The position numbers and the translations under genes were made by a program. This document shows positions 1 to 12,180 of a stretch of DNA of 64,000 nt, in pieces. Source of the stretch: Xestospongia muta (taxonomy: Eukaryota > Porifera > Demospongiae > Haplosclerida > Petrosiidae); contig OY848918.1 in NCBI GenBank assembly GCA_963693285.1, forward strand, positions 14,568,263-14,632,262. The letters are read 5' to 3'. Numbering within the stretch: the stretch's first letter is position 1; each line of letters opens with the position of its first letter. Under the pieces are notes generated by a model, which did not search any database, was not told the DNA's origin, and saw nothing but the letters and a program-made list of their open reading frames with translations.

Positions 1-530
1 AAATTATAAAACTATTACTAATGTGAGTTTGTGCATTTTAATAATCATCTTCCACATTACATCATCATGACATCAAACCTTTTGCACACATATAGAATTT
101 AAATACTCATTGTAATTGTATATTATTTAATAGAGCTGACATGTTGAAATTAAAATAAGATGAGTGAGATCATGACTGCAGACATAAATCCAGCTAAAGT
201 GAGATATGTAATATTTCAGTTTATCATTGATCATGATATTGTTATAAGAATTAAATACAAAAGACATTACTGTTAAAATAGATTAGCTGCTTCAACTAAT
301 TCATAGTCACTTATCTAGTTTACATGCATCTAACACAACTGTTTTGATTACTAATTACCGTAGAGGTGTACAGTTCATATACTCAACCTCATCTTATGTA
401 TGTGATGCTTTATTATAAAATTTATAGTGACACCCTTCACACAATGACACAACAAATGTACATTTGATTTCATAGTGACATCTGCACAACATACAGACTT
501 AGCATCCATGAAAATTATTTTGTTTAACTC
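1..530. repeat. Segmental repeat, copy 1 (uninterrupted)
   Basis: Positions about 1-363 match 27,985-28,351 closely; for example both contain GACATAAATCCAGCTAAAGT followed by GATATGTAATATTTCAG-like sequence. Positions about 346-500 match 30,641-30,795, including CACACAATGACACA. This copy is continuous, so it shows the state of the sequence before the second copy was split by an insertion. No coding capacity is visible. The repeat may begin left of the window. Confidence 0.8.
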
Positions 531-784
531 ATAAACATTTAAAAGAATCTTCATTGTTCTGACAATTAATTACATGACTTTTAATTTAGTGATGACAACA
601 GTGTGATGTTTATTACTTTGCAGCATCTTGTGATGTATTATCAGATAGATTGTACTGCCTATGTGGGGATGACACAATTGTTTATCTTGTTTCATATTAT
701 TGTTTTTTTTTATTCAACAATAACTACAAAAATTGAAGTTTTATAAAAATTATTTTACATAGCAAAGTATATATTGATTGTTCC
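531..784. other. Non-coding gap
   Basis: AT-rich sequence with T-runs. I see no exon, RNA gene or repeat unit here. Confidence 0.4.
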
Positions 785-2095
785 CCTTTATACCCGGAGG
801 ATACCAAGAAAGAATATTGTGATCTTGGAGTTGAAATGGTAACAGGTCAAAGGTTTCTAAACTATATTTTGGGTGGATTGTATTAAGACATTATCCCAAG
901 CTAGAGAATCATAACCTCAAACAGTATATTCTGCCCTACCCAAGTTTTACAGCCTAAATGGGTCATGTATACAAAGAGTAATTCCTAATTGTGCTGATTT
1001 GTTCTCACCATATGAGAAGTTATTAACGAATCTTTTGGCTTTTTATATTTGGTGATGAGTTGATGAAAAGGATTTCTTCTTACTCCCAGTAAGAGTGGCA
1101 GGAATGGGTATTTATAACCCAGTTGAATTAGATCTTTTGCATATTTATCATCCAGAGCAAGTATCAGTGAGTTAGTAACTGCCATAAAAAGTAAAGATCA
1201 GTTCTTCTTAGCTGAATATGTGGAAGAGATTGTTTGAAGTAGAGCTTGTTTCTATAAACCTTTGATGAGTTGAAATTAGAATCAGTCCTTGAGGTGACTG
1301 ATGACAAAAAGTCAATATCTGTTATAAGTGCTATTAATGGAAAGGCATCATGCAAATTGGCTGACTTTAGTGCTAATTTCCACGTATCATTTCGACCTTT
1401 CTCCTATATATTTTAGGGATGCTCTTGCATTAACATATCATAGACCTCTACTGAGAATGCTTGTGTGTTGTGATGGTTGTGGAGCTCAATCTAGTTTGGA
1501 ATGTGCATTGGACTGTAAGAAAAGAGGTCTTGTGACTCAAGACATAATGAAGTTCATGACTCATTAGGTGATATTGCATCCCTGGTATACAAAGATGTTT
1601 TAGGAGAGCTTGTAGTAAGAGAGGCTGATGAACCAAGACATACCAAAATACTGATTGGCAGATCTGAGCAACAGAGGGTTGTGGCAACCACAGATTGAAG
1701 CATTGTTTGATGTTCATATCATTGACACTAATGACCAATCTTACATGTCAATAGGACAGTGGATGTCATATTTGCATCAGCAGATCAGGAAAAAAAATAC
1801 TTTGAGGCAGTAGAAGCTGTCATGTGTCTTTCAACCCATTTATTATTTCTGTGAATTGTGCTTTAGACCATGAAGCAAATGTTTTCCTGAAAAGAATAGG
1901 TGAGAGATTGTCTTTTAAGTAGAATAAATCCTATAGTGAGGCAATGGGTTGAATACAAACTAGACTATCTTTCACATTGATTCATGCAACAGATTTGATG
2001 CTTAAGAGGTTTTAAAGTGAAATGGAGGAGTAGTATAGGTATGGAGGATGGTGCAGGCCTTCCTGTTTTGGAACTTTAAGATATTAACTGGACTA
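785..2095 (+). pseudogene. Decayed non-LTR retrotransposon, 3' part of ORF2
   Basis: Frameshifted plus-strand translation preserves the region downstream of the reverse transcriptase in a LINE family common in sponges and cnidarians. Readable patches include NPVELD-like sequence near 1,120, then a cysteine motif CDGCGAQSSLECALDCKK (1,470-1,525). Further patches are QEKKYFEAVEA (about 1,785-1,815), INPIVRQWVEYKL (about 1,922-1,962) and a closing VKWRSSIGMEDGAGLPV (about 2,017-2,070). Stops and frameshifts occur every few dozen codons and no catalytic RT motif remains, so this is a dead 5'-truncated copy. The cysteine/His patch is the strongest family signature; family naming is from memory. 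Confidence 0.6.
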
Positions 2096-2444
2096 CTATT
2101 ATTTATTTATTTAATAAGTTATTCATTTATTTATTCATTGAAGTATGAAGAATGTATCAGTGTACAGGTACTATCACTTACATGTACATGAACATGTACA
2201 TATATATATATGAAAAGGTTTTCTTTAGCTTAAATATCAGGCAGACAGTATAACACTACATATACAGGAATATAAAAAGATTGTCTAGATTATCCATTGA
2301 AATATATTTATAGTAGAAAACATAATATATCTTACCAAAATCAATCACTCTGGTGTTTTATTTACTAATTTTTTTATATAGTAATATCTCTGACATATTG
2401 AGAAGTTGATAAACAATTATAGTTGTAATAGGGAGTATATTGCA

Positions 2445-3583
2445 TGTCATGTCGGTGGTAACTTTTAAACCACTTAATGAAGATAAAAAGGAAGATGTGT
2501 TCTACTCGTCAAAGGATATGGAGTTTCAATTCTTTCTACAAAAAATGTAATAAAATTGATATTTATTATATTATGTAAGAGATAACCTGCAGCTGATATG
2601 TCACAAGCATAACATCAGTAACTACATATATGCTACAACTTTACACATGGACTCACAAGAGTTTATGAAGGAATTGTGATATATGTCAGAATTTGCTATA
2701 AAATTAATTATTGACTAGACTAAAATATGACTGCCACAAGATATGAGCTTAAAAGCAAACATAGGTGAAATTATTTTGAGATAAAATGTGTAATGTACAA
2801 ACAAAAAAACAATATTATAATTGAAAAAATCATCCTGTATGCTGTACATAATTGTTTGTACAACATTGATTATAGCTCAAAAGATTGTATTATTAATAGG
2901 AGTATCTAAAAAAGAATATAGTTAATGAAATGTATATTTTTGAATAGAGAATTGTTTTACAAAATATGAACACTTTTAAAAATAATGCAGTGCAGTGAAA
3001 TTTGTTAATACTATACATTAGGACAACCAAGTCATTTAGTAGTCATTTAGCATTGAAGCCAGACCTTAAGCTAGATTCTGAGTGTAATCCTGAGCGAGAT
3101 CCCGATCGTGTATGAATTATACATACACACAAAATAAAAAATACACATCAAATTATATAGTGTTAAAAATGTCTTTCTAAAAATTTGTGACTAATATGAT
3201 AATTTTCTGATTTGTCTTACCAAGTTTATCTGTTGGAGTAAGTGAAACTGTAGGAAAAGAAGAAGAATCAGAATAACAACTGATATCATTTACATTACTT
3301 CAACAATTATCATTCGAAATGTGACAGTTTTGATGACAATAGAATCAATCATTGCTATAAATTGTGGACAGAACCATACACAACATCCAGAATAGCTGAG
3401 ATTAAGTGCCAAATATGAAGGTAAAATTAACACTATATGAACAATTTCTTTTAATTCATAGTACTCACTTACCTTCAATAACTATTGGTGTTGATGTAAC
3501 AATAGAACCACTTGAAGAAGATAAAAAACTTGCTGGAAGATATGTACTACTTGCAATTGTCAAAGGATATGGAGTTTTGGATC
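2445..3583 (-). pseudogene. Dead copies of the linker and somatomedin-B-like exons
   Basis: Three remnants of the exon family found intact at 19.2-22.4 kb. The linker exon at 3,473-3,583 (111 bp, same length as intact copies) is flanked by a GTAAGT donor and an AG acceptor and encodes the SSSSGSIV patch. The cysteine-rich exon at about 3,221-3,425 starts like its relatives (YLALNLSYSGCCVW) but then shifts frame and meets a stop before the final cysteines. A worn linker lies at about 2,445-2,545. No signal peptide or downstream domain belongs to them. They are best read as a decayed duplicate of the 5' part of the adhesion GPCR gene. Confidence 0.65.
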
Positions 3584-4137
3584 CTGTACATTCCCAAAAT
3601 TGTAATGAACTTGATTGCCATCCCAATATTTACTTCAATTTTTAGGAAGTGCTTATATTTACTTGTATACGAATCATGTCTCACATTGTAAATGTAGTAG
3701 AGTGAAGACAAGACTAAGTTTATTACTGTATTTAAAGTCTTTGACAACTGAATGAACAATTCCTGAAATATCATGTTCTAGTAAAGAAGTCATATACAAA
3801 CAAAACCTGTCAATATAATTATTACTGTAAAATTGCCAATTACAAGCATTTAATCTATCATTGAATAATTATTTTTTTAAAAAAACATTTTTTTGCAATC
3901 TTAAGATATTCATTTGCAACTGTGATATAATTGCTGTATTATAATTTTTTATCATTAATATCCAAATTATGGGAACTGTAACACATACAGTGAGCATCAC
4001 AATTGGCCACATCATTGATCTTAACTGTACTGGTAACAACAAATGTTGTTTGTCCAAGTATGTATGTAAATGTGGTCATTAAAAATAAATTTAGAGTAAT
4101 CAAGCAAGAATTTTACTTTCAATTTTTCTTAACTTTC

Positions 4138-4560
4138 TAATTTCAGTTCATGGCTCTACTTATTCAAACTTTACTGATGGTGATGTTAGACTAGTAGCTG
4201 TTTCTACAGACTATGAAGGCACTATACAATTTTGTCTTAATCATACTTGAAAAACTATCAATGCTTTTAGTGACTGGGGAGATGAAGAAGCACAAAGAGT
4301 ATGTAATTCTCTAGAATATACAGCATTAGGTAAGATAATGTTACATTATTAAAATATCATGATATGTATTCTTTTAAAAGTGTTATGCCTTTCAATAGTG
4401 CTTACTAATTTTTTGAGAGGAACAGGTCCCATTCTTGTAAAAAATGTTTATTGTTAATCATCAAATCTTCTCTCTTAGAATGTTATATTAGATATGATAT
4501 GATGGTATACAATATGCTACATACATATTATTATGATGCTGGAGTCACATGTCAAAGTAA
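4138..4560 (+). pseudogene. Broken SRCR domain (two exons)
   Basis: After a TTTCAG acceptor at about 4,145, the plus strand encodes a scavenger receptor cysteine-rich module. It reads DGDVRLVAVSTDYEGTIQFC, then an asparagine-rich stretch, then SDWGDEEAQRVCNSLEYTAL, and ends at a GTAAGA donor near 4,330. A second exon (about 4,480-4,555) gives ECYIRYDM and YYYDAGVTCQ before GTAAGC. The family usually has Trp after the LNHT-like patch, but here the codon is TGA (about 4,247), an in-frame stop. SRCR modules are extracellular and occur in large sponge receptors. With no neighbouring SRCR exons this is an orphan fragment. Confidence 0.7.
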
Positions 4561-5071
4561 GCATTAATCATATCTTGATATCATGCTATTTACTTTCTTT
4601 GCCTAGCATTTTTCAAGATGGTGACATCAGGTTAGCTGAATAGTTTGACTGTTCTCACAGTACTTTTACACAATAGCTGTATTTATTATGATGTCACACA
4701 TGATTAGGTAGGTTATACAACTATAGGTTTGTATGAAATGATAAGTATATCCAAAAAATAGTACTGTTCTTCTGGTTAGGAGCAAGTATAGCAAGCTCTT
4801 ATGGAATATTGAATAGGTCCAGCATTTTTTAACATTTTAATTAAGAAGACAATGAAGAAATAGTATTGAATTGTGCATACTCTACTCTACAATGCTTACC
4901 TCTGGAAACTATGAAGAGGCAATAGCCATTTTGATAAGAGATTTGACAGCAAGCAGTTCATAGTAAATAAACATATGGACATATACTTTTGAACTTGGAT
5001 TTAAGGACTTTAGTGACATATTATCATTAAACTTTCCCCAAATATTTGCATTAATAAAATTAACTCCTCTG

Positions 5072-6635
5072 TACATATTGAGTTATGTGCTCAACAATAG
5101 TGTAGATCATGATATGTAGCAAGAAAATTAGTTTAGTATTATCTTCATCATTAAGACAACTAGATTATTGGTAATGAGTGTAGTTAAATGCAATGTACTG
5201 TACAATAACTTTGAAGCTGTTATATAAACACAGTATCATTGGAATACATAAACATCTAATGGTTTCATAGATTATATATGTAAGTTTATTTATTCTTATT
5301 TATTCAATATTGAACATTTTAAAAAACAAAAACAAAATTTAATAACATTAAAAGACCTCAGTTCTAATAAAAAAGATTCAATAAAAAGTAAACACTGCAG
5401 CTGTACTAGTAAATTATCTAGTTATTTATATTTCAAAAAACGACAATTAGCAAGCTTGATTATGAATCCAGGATGATAGACACACTTGATATCATTTCTC
5501 TTCTTCAACTTCAAACATTTTATTTTCATTTTGATCTTCAATAAATGTTGTCTTAACAAACACAATACCTTCTATCTTTGATTCTGTCTTCATATTCTCT
5601 AAAGCTGTCTCAGTAACACTTTCCTCACATTGTCTAATAGTTGTGCATAAACTGCCTGTTATACCAGGGACATGTTTATTTTTCTTAGTGAAAAATGCGG
5701 ATGATGCGAGTTCGTTGGAATCTTTGTCTGTAACACCAAAGAACCATACCTTCCAAGTATTCCTACTTTCTTTGGAATGAAGACAATGCATTATAAAAAT
5801 GAACAGACCATGAAAACCAGTGATAATCACAAACAATGCAGCAAAGAGATCTTGTACTGTCTTATTGGTATGAATATCTTGAGTGGCTAACAGTCCAATA
5901 CTCCATCCAAGACCAAGCAAAAAACAATGTTACAGTTATAATAACTTGTTGGTGAGCAAATGTTATGTTATTATTATCCTTTGTTTGATATCTGACTTTT
6001 TAGAAGAGAAACAATGATGATAATGAACACCACCCAATTGAACAAATATATAATCAGAAATGGAACTATCATTCCAATATAGTATGGTTCATTAAAGGCA
6101 CGACAACTATATTATAATAAAATGTAGACATTTTATATACAAACATAACAAATGTACTTACAAATGATCACTCAAGTAGGTTTTATAATTAGGAGCAAAA
6201 CAGAACAAGACAATGAACAATGGAGTAACTGCAAGCAAATAATAGTTATATAGTACATCATATCAATGATATTAAGTACTTACTCCATGATGATATGGTA
6301 GCTTTTAAAACACAATTATGAATTTTTTTCCAAGGACAATAACTAAATTCATATATAAATTAATAGACTCAGCATCCATGATCATGAAAGTTGTTAAAAA
6401 GAAATACTGCAATACAACAGCTGTAGTAACACAAAGACCAGGGATAGTCCGACTATGGACAGCAAAAATAAAGACAATATAGAGACTCATTAAAGCAAAA
6501 CACAAGTTTAGAAGAAGTTGTCCATGATCAGACATGCAGAGTTTCCTATATTGACAACATAATAAAGTAAGTATAAATTAATAACATACTTGTTAGCTAA
6601 GTAAGAGATGATAGTAATAGTCAGACAAAAGATAG
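5072..6635 (-). pseudogene. Truncated duplicate of the adhesion GPCR 7TM end
   Basis: This block parallels 13,314-14,898 across both coding and 3' untranslated sequence; both flanks carry TTGAGTTATGTGCTCAACAA. It retains three exons. One holds the SDHGQLLLNLCFALM patch and the next TM helix (about 6,295-6,546). The second is a short exon (about 6,170-6,240). The last exon runs from TM5 to the C-tail (about 5,492-6,110) and contains GLGWSIGLLATQDIHTNKT and FVIITGFHGLFIFIMHCL. Compared with the intact copy there is a 2-bp loss near 5,920 (before the GLGW helix) and another deletion near 5,995, which break the frame. Everything upstream (TM1, GPS, ectodomain) is missing because the duplication ends at 6,635. 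Confidence 0.85.
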
Positions 6636-9600
6636 GTTATTAGTGCAACAATGGTTCCTGCTATTGAGTCTGAAGAAACTGATATATACTGGAAAGCCTT
6701 AAATGAGTCAAAATTAAATCAGGGTGTAATGTGCTACGTCAATTCAAAGCCTACATCCACTTTATCTTTTCAGAGTCACAAGCAATTTCAAATGTCTGAT
6801 TGTATAAATACAGTGCCAACAGAACTAGTTGGAATAGATGCTAATAATACTTTTGCCCAAAGCAATGAAGACAATAGTGCTGAAGACCTCTTAATATTGC
6901 AATCTCGCAACCATTCCCATGATTCTGATTCCTCATGTACAAAACTTAAAAAACAAGCATGCTCTTTTGAAAATGATGTTAATGATTTCTCCCAAAACTA
7001 CTTGCCATACAAAGAGAGTGAAAAAGAACAATTATCAATATTTCAATCTCGTAAACGTTCTCATTCACTTGATCCTATAGCAAATACAACAGTTAAGAAA
7101 AAGGTAACTTTTCTTGATTTTGAAAATGATGAGAATACATTTCCTCTAAACAATGAAGAATCATTAAAGTATAGTACAATGGATACTGAATATCATGCAG
7201 AGTAATCTGATAATATGGATATCGAGTACTCCACACAATTTTCAAAGAGAGATGAGAGACACATATCATCTATGAATTTTATAAAAAAACAGTGCAACGA
7301 TAAAGACTTTTAAAATCTTTTTGAAAAGTTGAAGGGTTCAGTATCTAGAAGTACATCTATTTATATTACAGATACTTGTGGTCAACCTGAGTTTCTTCGT
7401 TTACTTCCACTAATTCTTTTTAAGCCAGCATTTTATTTTGTTTTCTTTAGTTTGGCTCAACAACTAGATCAGCTAGACGTATGCTGTAAAGTTCACCAAA
7501 GAGGGTGAGACTCAAACACTTTATCACTCGACACAAACTGTCAAAGACATTTTGAGTCAACTTTTATTTTCTCTCCATATTCCCACATCACGTGATGATG
7601 AATATTTTGAAGTCAAATCAAGAATATTATTATTTGTTACTAATGCTGATCATCCTTATAAGGATGTAGATGAAATAAATGACGAGTTAAAAGATATTCT
7701 TCCATCAAATTCAAATTATGTCAACAGACTGTTTTTATTCCTGTAAATAACTTGAGTGGCAAAGAAGATGAAATCATTAGTATTAGGCAATATCTTGAAG
7801 AGCTTGTCAATGATATTGAGCCTGTTAATATACCTGTTCATTGGGTTGTTTTTCATGTCCTACTTCGCAAAAGGTTTAAAGTTTCTAAGGTCTGTTCTTT
7901 GGAGGATTGTGAACGACTTGCTAAGAAATGCTTTATTGCTAAGGATGATGTCCAAGATATTCTTATCTACATTCATGAAAATTTGGGAACGATTCTTTAC
8001 TACAGAGACATTGACAAAAATATCATTGTATGTGCTCCTGATGTCCTTTTAAAGATCATATCGGAATTTGTTTTTGCTTCTGTTGCTCAAAGTGTAAAAG
8101 ACAAGATTACTGAAGTAAGCATTCATGGCGAAATTCATGAAGAGTTTCTCAATTCTCTTATGTATAATAAAGAAATATATGGAAATTTAGATGCACAATA
8201 TGTGATTAAAGTCATGAGGCATTTCCAATTAATCACAACACTAACAGATAAGGATAGCATTAATAATACTGTTTATGATAGTGCACCACTATTTGCTCCT
8301 TCTCTACTTCGTCCTGATCCTGATTATAATGGCAATCAGGCTCCTACAGATCATGATGTTCATACAACATTAGTTGTCTCATTTGGAAATGATGAAATGC
8401 CACCTCATCTGTTTCAGAATTTGATTGTTGTCCTCAGAGCTCAGAGTATAGAAATGGAGAAAAAGATTTCACAATTAATGTGAAGTCTCTCACATGATCA
8501 TTCTTGTTATAGTGATCATATTTACTTCAAGGTTTCCTATTGTAAGAAAAAGGGGCTTGTAGAGCTACAGCTTAAAAAGCTTGAGTTAGCATATTACATA
8601 GAAGTTTGATGTGAATGCATATCCCATCAAAGTATACAATATTTTGTGTTTCAAAATATCAAGAAAATGTTACATTTTGTTTGTGATACATTTCCTCACA
8701 CCCGTCATATTATGCCAGTTATGGTGCTTACTGCTGGTCAAATGATAGTCTTCACTTCATTGAATATAATGAATTGTTTTATGTCATGATAGTATATGAG
8801 ATAATAGTGAAGTAATGATTTGGTTTCAACCAGCTGAAGAGGTTGGTTTAATCGTGTATTACATATTGCAGTAGCAGTTTTTATACTTTGATCTAGATTG
8901 ATTAAGTGATAACAAAAGATGTTGGAGTTCAATTTGAACCTGAGACCAAAGATGTTGTAGTTCAGTATGACCATTCAGAAGAGGTTTGTATCATTTTATT
9001 TTGAAGTAAGTTTTGTTTTGTTCTTTGATATAGATGAATGAAGTAATAACAAAAGATGCTGAAGTTCAGTTTGATTGTTTTTTTTTCTATGATGGGTATG
9101 TACTTGTTATATCTATTTCTAATAGTTACACTGACATGTTTGTTTTATCTTACAGATAATCTACAAAATGCCTATGTAGCTGGTCAGAAGGTCTTTGTTA
9201 TTCAAGGAGACCATTATCAATCATTTCACTGGAATGAGTGTGGTCTACAACTCTCTTGTCCTAAAGGAGCCTTATCATCTTCAGACTAGAGATGTGAGGT
9301 TGCTATATAGTAGCACTAGCTGGTGGTCAGTTTAAACTTCCAGTAGGAACTAAACTAGTTAGTGCTATTTATGCCATCTCTGTTAGTAAATAACTTCTCA
9401 AAAATTGACTCCAGAGTTACAACATTGTGTAGCTCTAGAAACAAAAGATCAGGCTGACTCTCTTAAATTTGTTAGAGCTCCTCTTGTAGGATCCTACTCT
9501 AATGCTGAGTTTACAATAATGGAAAGAGGAGAATTTACTCTCAATTATTTGCAACTAAATGAGCAACCTGCAGGTATTATTATTTTGATAGTTTGATATG

Positions 9601-10164
9601 GTCTCTAGTTGATATCAATATATAGCTTCAAGTAACAATACTTATTTTTGCAAAGTATATTATGAAAATGTTGGTATTCTGGAATGGTCAGTGAAAATAT
9701 GCATTGTGAGATGCCTCAAGGCACTTGAAGAGGTATATTAAGTACATCAAAATGTTATCAACATAATACTTAATTTTTATGCTTATATTTAGTATATGAG
9801 GATAAAACATCCTGGTGCTGTTGATTACTGTTTTGATGAAATGTTACCATCAGGAAATTCTTTTAAGTATGTACTGGATAATGACCCTCCTCAGGGATGG
9901 TCTATTTATCAATTAACTACAAATTCTGAGGTAAGTACATTGTTAGAATTAAGATCAATTATTTCATTATTTCAAATTAATTTGCAGTTTGAATATGAAT
10001 TAATTGATACGTTTATTAGTGATAAATTGCCTGAACCACCATCTTGTTCAATGATAGTACAGGCACAAAGTAATCTTTGCACAAGTGAGGTTTTCCATTA
10101 TCCAGTTCCATTACATGGTGTGAACAAACCACAACAGATATTTATTTTTTTTTATATAAACTAG
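6636..10164 (+). pseudogene. Broken Roc-COR-ZU5 protein gene
   Basis: The deduced order is partial Roc GTPase, COR, then ZU5 and a following conserved module. The architecture is known in sponge and cnidarian signalling proteins, often ending in a Death domain, which I do not see here. Roc: the G3 motif DTCGQPEF is at 7,371-7,394 and a G4-like TNADHP at about 7,638; the P-loop is absent, lost at the 6,635/6,636 junction. COR: one open stretch at 7,752-8,483 with IHENLGTILYYRD and DVLLKII. ZU5: HWNECGLQLSCPKGALSS (about 9,228-9,282) and ELQHCVALETKDQADSLKFV (about 9,411-9,470). The tail carries PPQGWSIY and LPEPPSCSMIV. Stops at 7,203 and 7,311, frameshifts near 7,480 and 7,735, and a stop at 8,481 make it a pseudogene unless several exons are spliced around them. 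Confidence 0.75.
7752..8483 (+). other. COR domain, longest surviving open segment
   Basis: This segment of 243 codons is uninterrupted inside an otherwise broken gene. It carries the COR-like succession KEDEIISIRQYLEEL, WVVFHVLLRKRFKVS, a helical SLEDCERLAKKC patch, then IHENLGTILYYRDI and PDVLLKIISEF. In Roc-COR proteins this region is the dimerisation and regulatory module next to the GTPase. After the TGA at 8,481 the same frame continues with recognisable family sequence (CYSDHIYFKVSYCKK, LVELQLKKLELAYYIEV), which argues that the stop is a mutation and not the native end. Confidence 0.7.
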
Positions 10165-10447
10165 GTAAACCACACCCCTTTATATTACGGTCGCTAAATC
10201 TTCCAATAGCTCTATTCTCTAACTTGTAAATTTATTATAGTGCAATAGTTCATGATTATGTAATATTATGTAACAACAACATCTTATCATAACAAACTAG
10301 TGTGGTCTATTGTAATCTTGTTTAACAAGTAGTATTAATAACTATTTCATTCATTAGTTAATATCGTTACTATCTATTAATTATCTCTATTATATTAGGG
10401 GCAGGAGCGTCCCAGAATGTCTAATCTCAAAATATCTAATAGTCAAA

Positions 10448-11247
10448 ATGTCTAATTCAATAAATGTGTGGAAAATGTGTCAGTACTTACTTCAGCAGGA
10501 CCATGTCTTAGAGAAGAAACTACTTAAAAAGAGCAGTCATGTCTATAGACTATTATCAAAGATTGAAAAGATTAGAGAAGAGACTTATGGCATCTTTTAC
10601 AAGGTAAGTCTTCAGTCACACTATATCTCTTACTTGTTATAAAGGGTAGGTATAAAGCCACTGGTAAGTTTGTGGTCTTGAAGAAAATACGTCATGAGAG
10701 TGAGGAGGAAGATGTGTCCAGTAAAGCTATTAGAGAGATTTTAATATTGAAGGAAGTTCAACATCTTAATGTTGTGACATAAGTGAGAGTGTGTGTGTGT
10801 GTTGTGAAGTAAGCAAAATGACATTAATACATTGATAGAATGGTTCAAAATAATCTCAACTCTCTCTCTCTTTCTCTTTCTCTCTCTCTCATAAAGACTT
10901 GAGGAAATAATCCATCAAGATTCTAAGTTCCATCTTATTTTTGAATTCATGAGTATGGACTTAAAGAAATATAATTATTGATACTATTTCAGCTGGACAG
11001 TATATTGATCCAGTATTACTAAAGGTAGTGATCACAGTAATAATGGATACATGATTTGATAGATGGATACATGGATTGAAATAGTATTTAATGTAAGGTA
11101 GTGTGTTAATGAAGCTATTGTTGTATTGAGTATGGATTGTGTTAGACTTATGATCTGTTTGTCTTGTCTTCTTAGATGTTAAGTACATATCATAATATAT
11201 TCAGAAGTGAAAGGATGTTTCATGTTAACACAGGTCCTTTTGATTGT
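10448..11247 (+). pseudogene. Cyclin-dependent kinase (CDK1-like) pseudogene with introns
   Basis: Plus-strand exons match the N-lobe of a CDK1/CDK2-type kinase. Exon 1 reads [15 protein letters not shown], where the glycine-rich loop should be GEGTYG. Exon 2 (about 10,647-10,778) holds the ATP-lysine strand VVLKKIR and SSKAIREI in place of a PSTAIRE helix. Exon 3 (about 10,896-10,975) gives EEIIHQDSKFHLIFEFMSMDLKKY. A fourth patch (about 11,175-11,247) aligns with the catalytic loop, but HRDLKPQN is replaced by HVNTGPFD. The donor after exon 2 appears mutated from GTAAGT to ATAAGT at 10,779-10,784. Frame is lost after LKKY. Retained introns show a DNA-level duplicate, not a processed copy. 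Confidence 0.75.
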
Positions 11248-12180
11248 AAGTGAAATTAATGTAATTGTATATTTGATCAAAGATTATTGAAAGACAAAAC
11301 ATGGTTAATTTATGCATTCTTTGTCTTGATAATATACCAGTGATACCACTCTTCACATTAGTCACATTGTATCATATTCATTGTTCTAGAAACATTGTTG
11401 CATAATTACAGGCCCATTCACATTTCTTATCATTTACTATATCAAAAAGCATATAAAACAATTTTTTACATTTTATATTTTGATATACCTCTCTGTAGTA
11501 ATTCATACCAGACATGTATTTCTATATATCTTAATCAAAAGAACAAGAAGACTATGGACATGTTTATTCTGTTTATCATGTAAGTATACAATTTTAAAAC
11601 TATGAAAAGCCTCTAAAAACATATCACAATCCATAAGTAAAGTACAGAGTAAATGGTAAATTGTTACTTAATTTTCCTTTAGTGATATATCCTTCTTTAT
11701 AACTTTTCTCCATGCTCTATGGCCTCACCACACACAGATTACTTTACAAGTATCCCTGCCTCCAAACACACCTTGATAATCTTTTAAATTTTGCTCTGCA
11801 TCATCAGACATAAACTAACAAAGTACAATATTGCCACATCTATCCTTCATTGCTCTTAAAAACATTATTAATGAAGTGTTTTCTCAATTTTTTAATATAA
11901 TGTCTTAATTTTTTAAATTATATTCTCAATATCAAGATTGAATACATTTGATAAACCAGTTAAAGAACTATCTGATAAAATTTATGCTAATAATATTTAA
12001 TAAAATTTTGTTTGTTAGTTTTATGTTTGTAATACCAATTGCATATTTTGTATATACCATACAACTTTTAAACAAATTTGTATAATATTCTCCATCACAT
12101 AGACTGACCAGTTTTACCAATATTTCTTCCCAATATTTATAAAAACGTTGGATTTACAAAAAAACCATGTTGTGTTGCCC
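11248..12180. other. Intergenic stretch
   Basis: AT-rich sequence. I see no domain, splice-supported exon or repeat unit beyond simple A/T runs. Confidence 0.4.

Noticed and set aside
10780..10890. GT and CT dinucleotide runs as a possible regulatory site
   Set aside because: Simple repeats inside an intron of a dead kinase; nothing indicates regulation.
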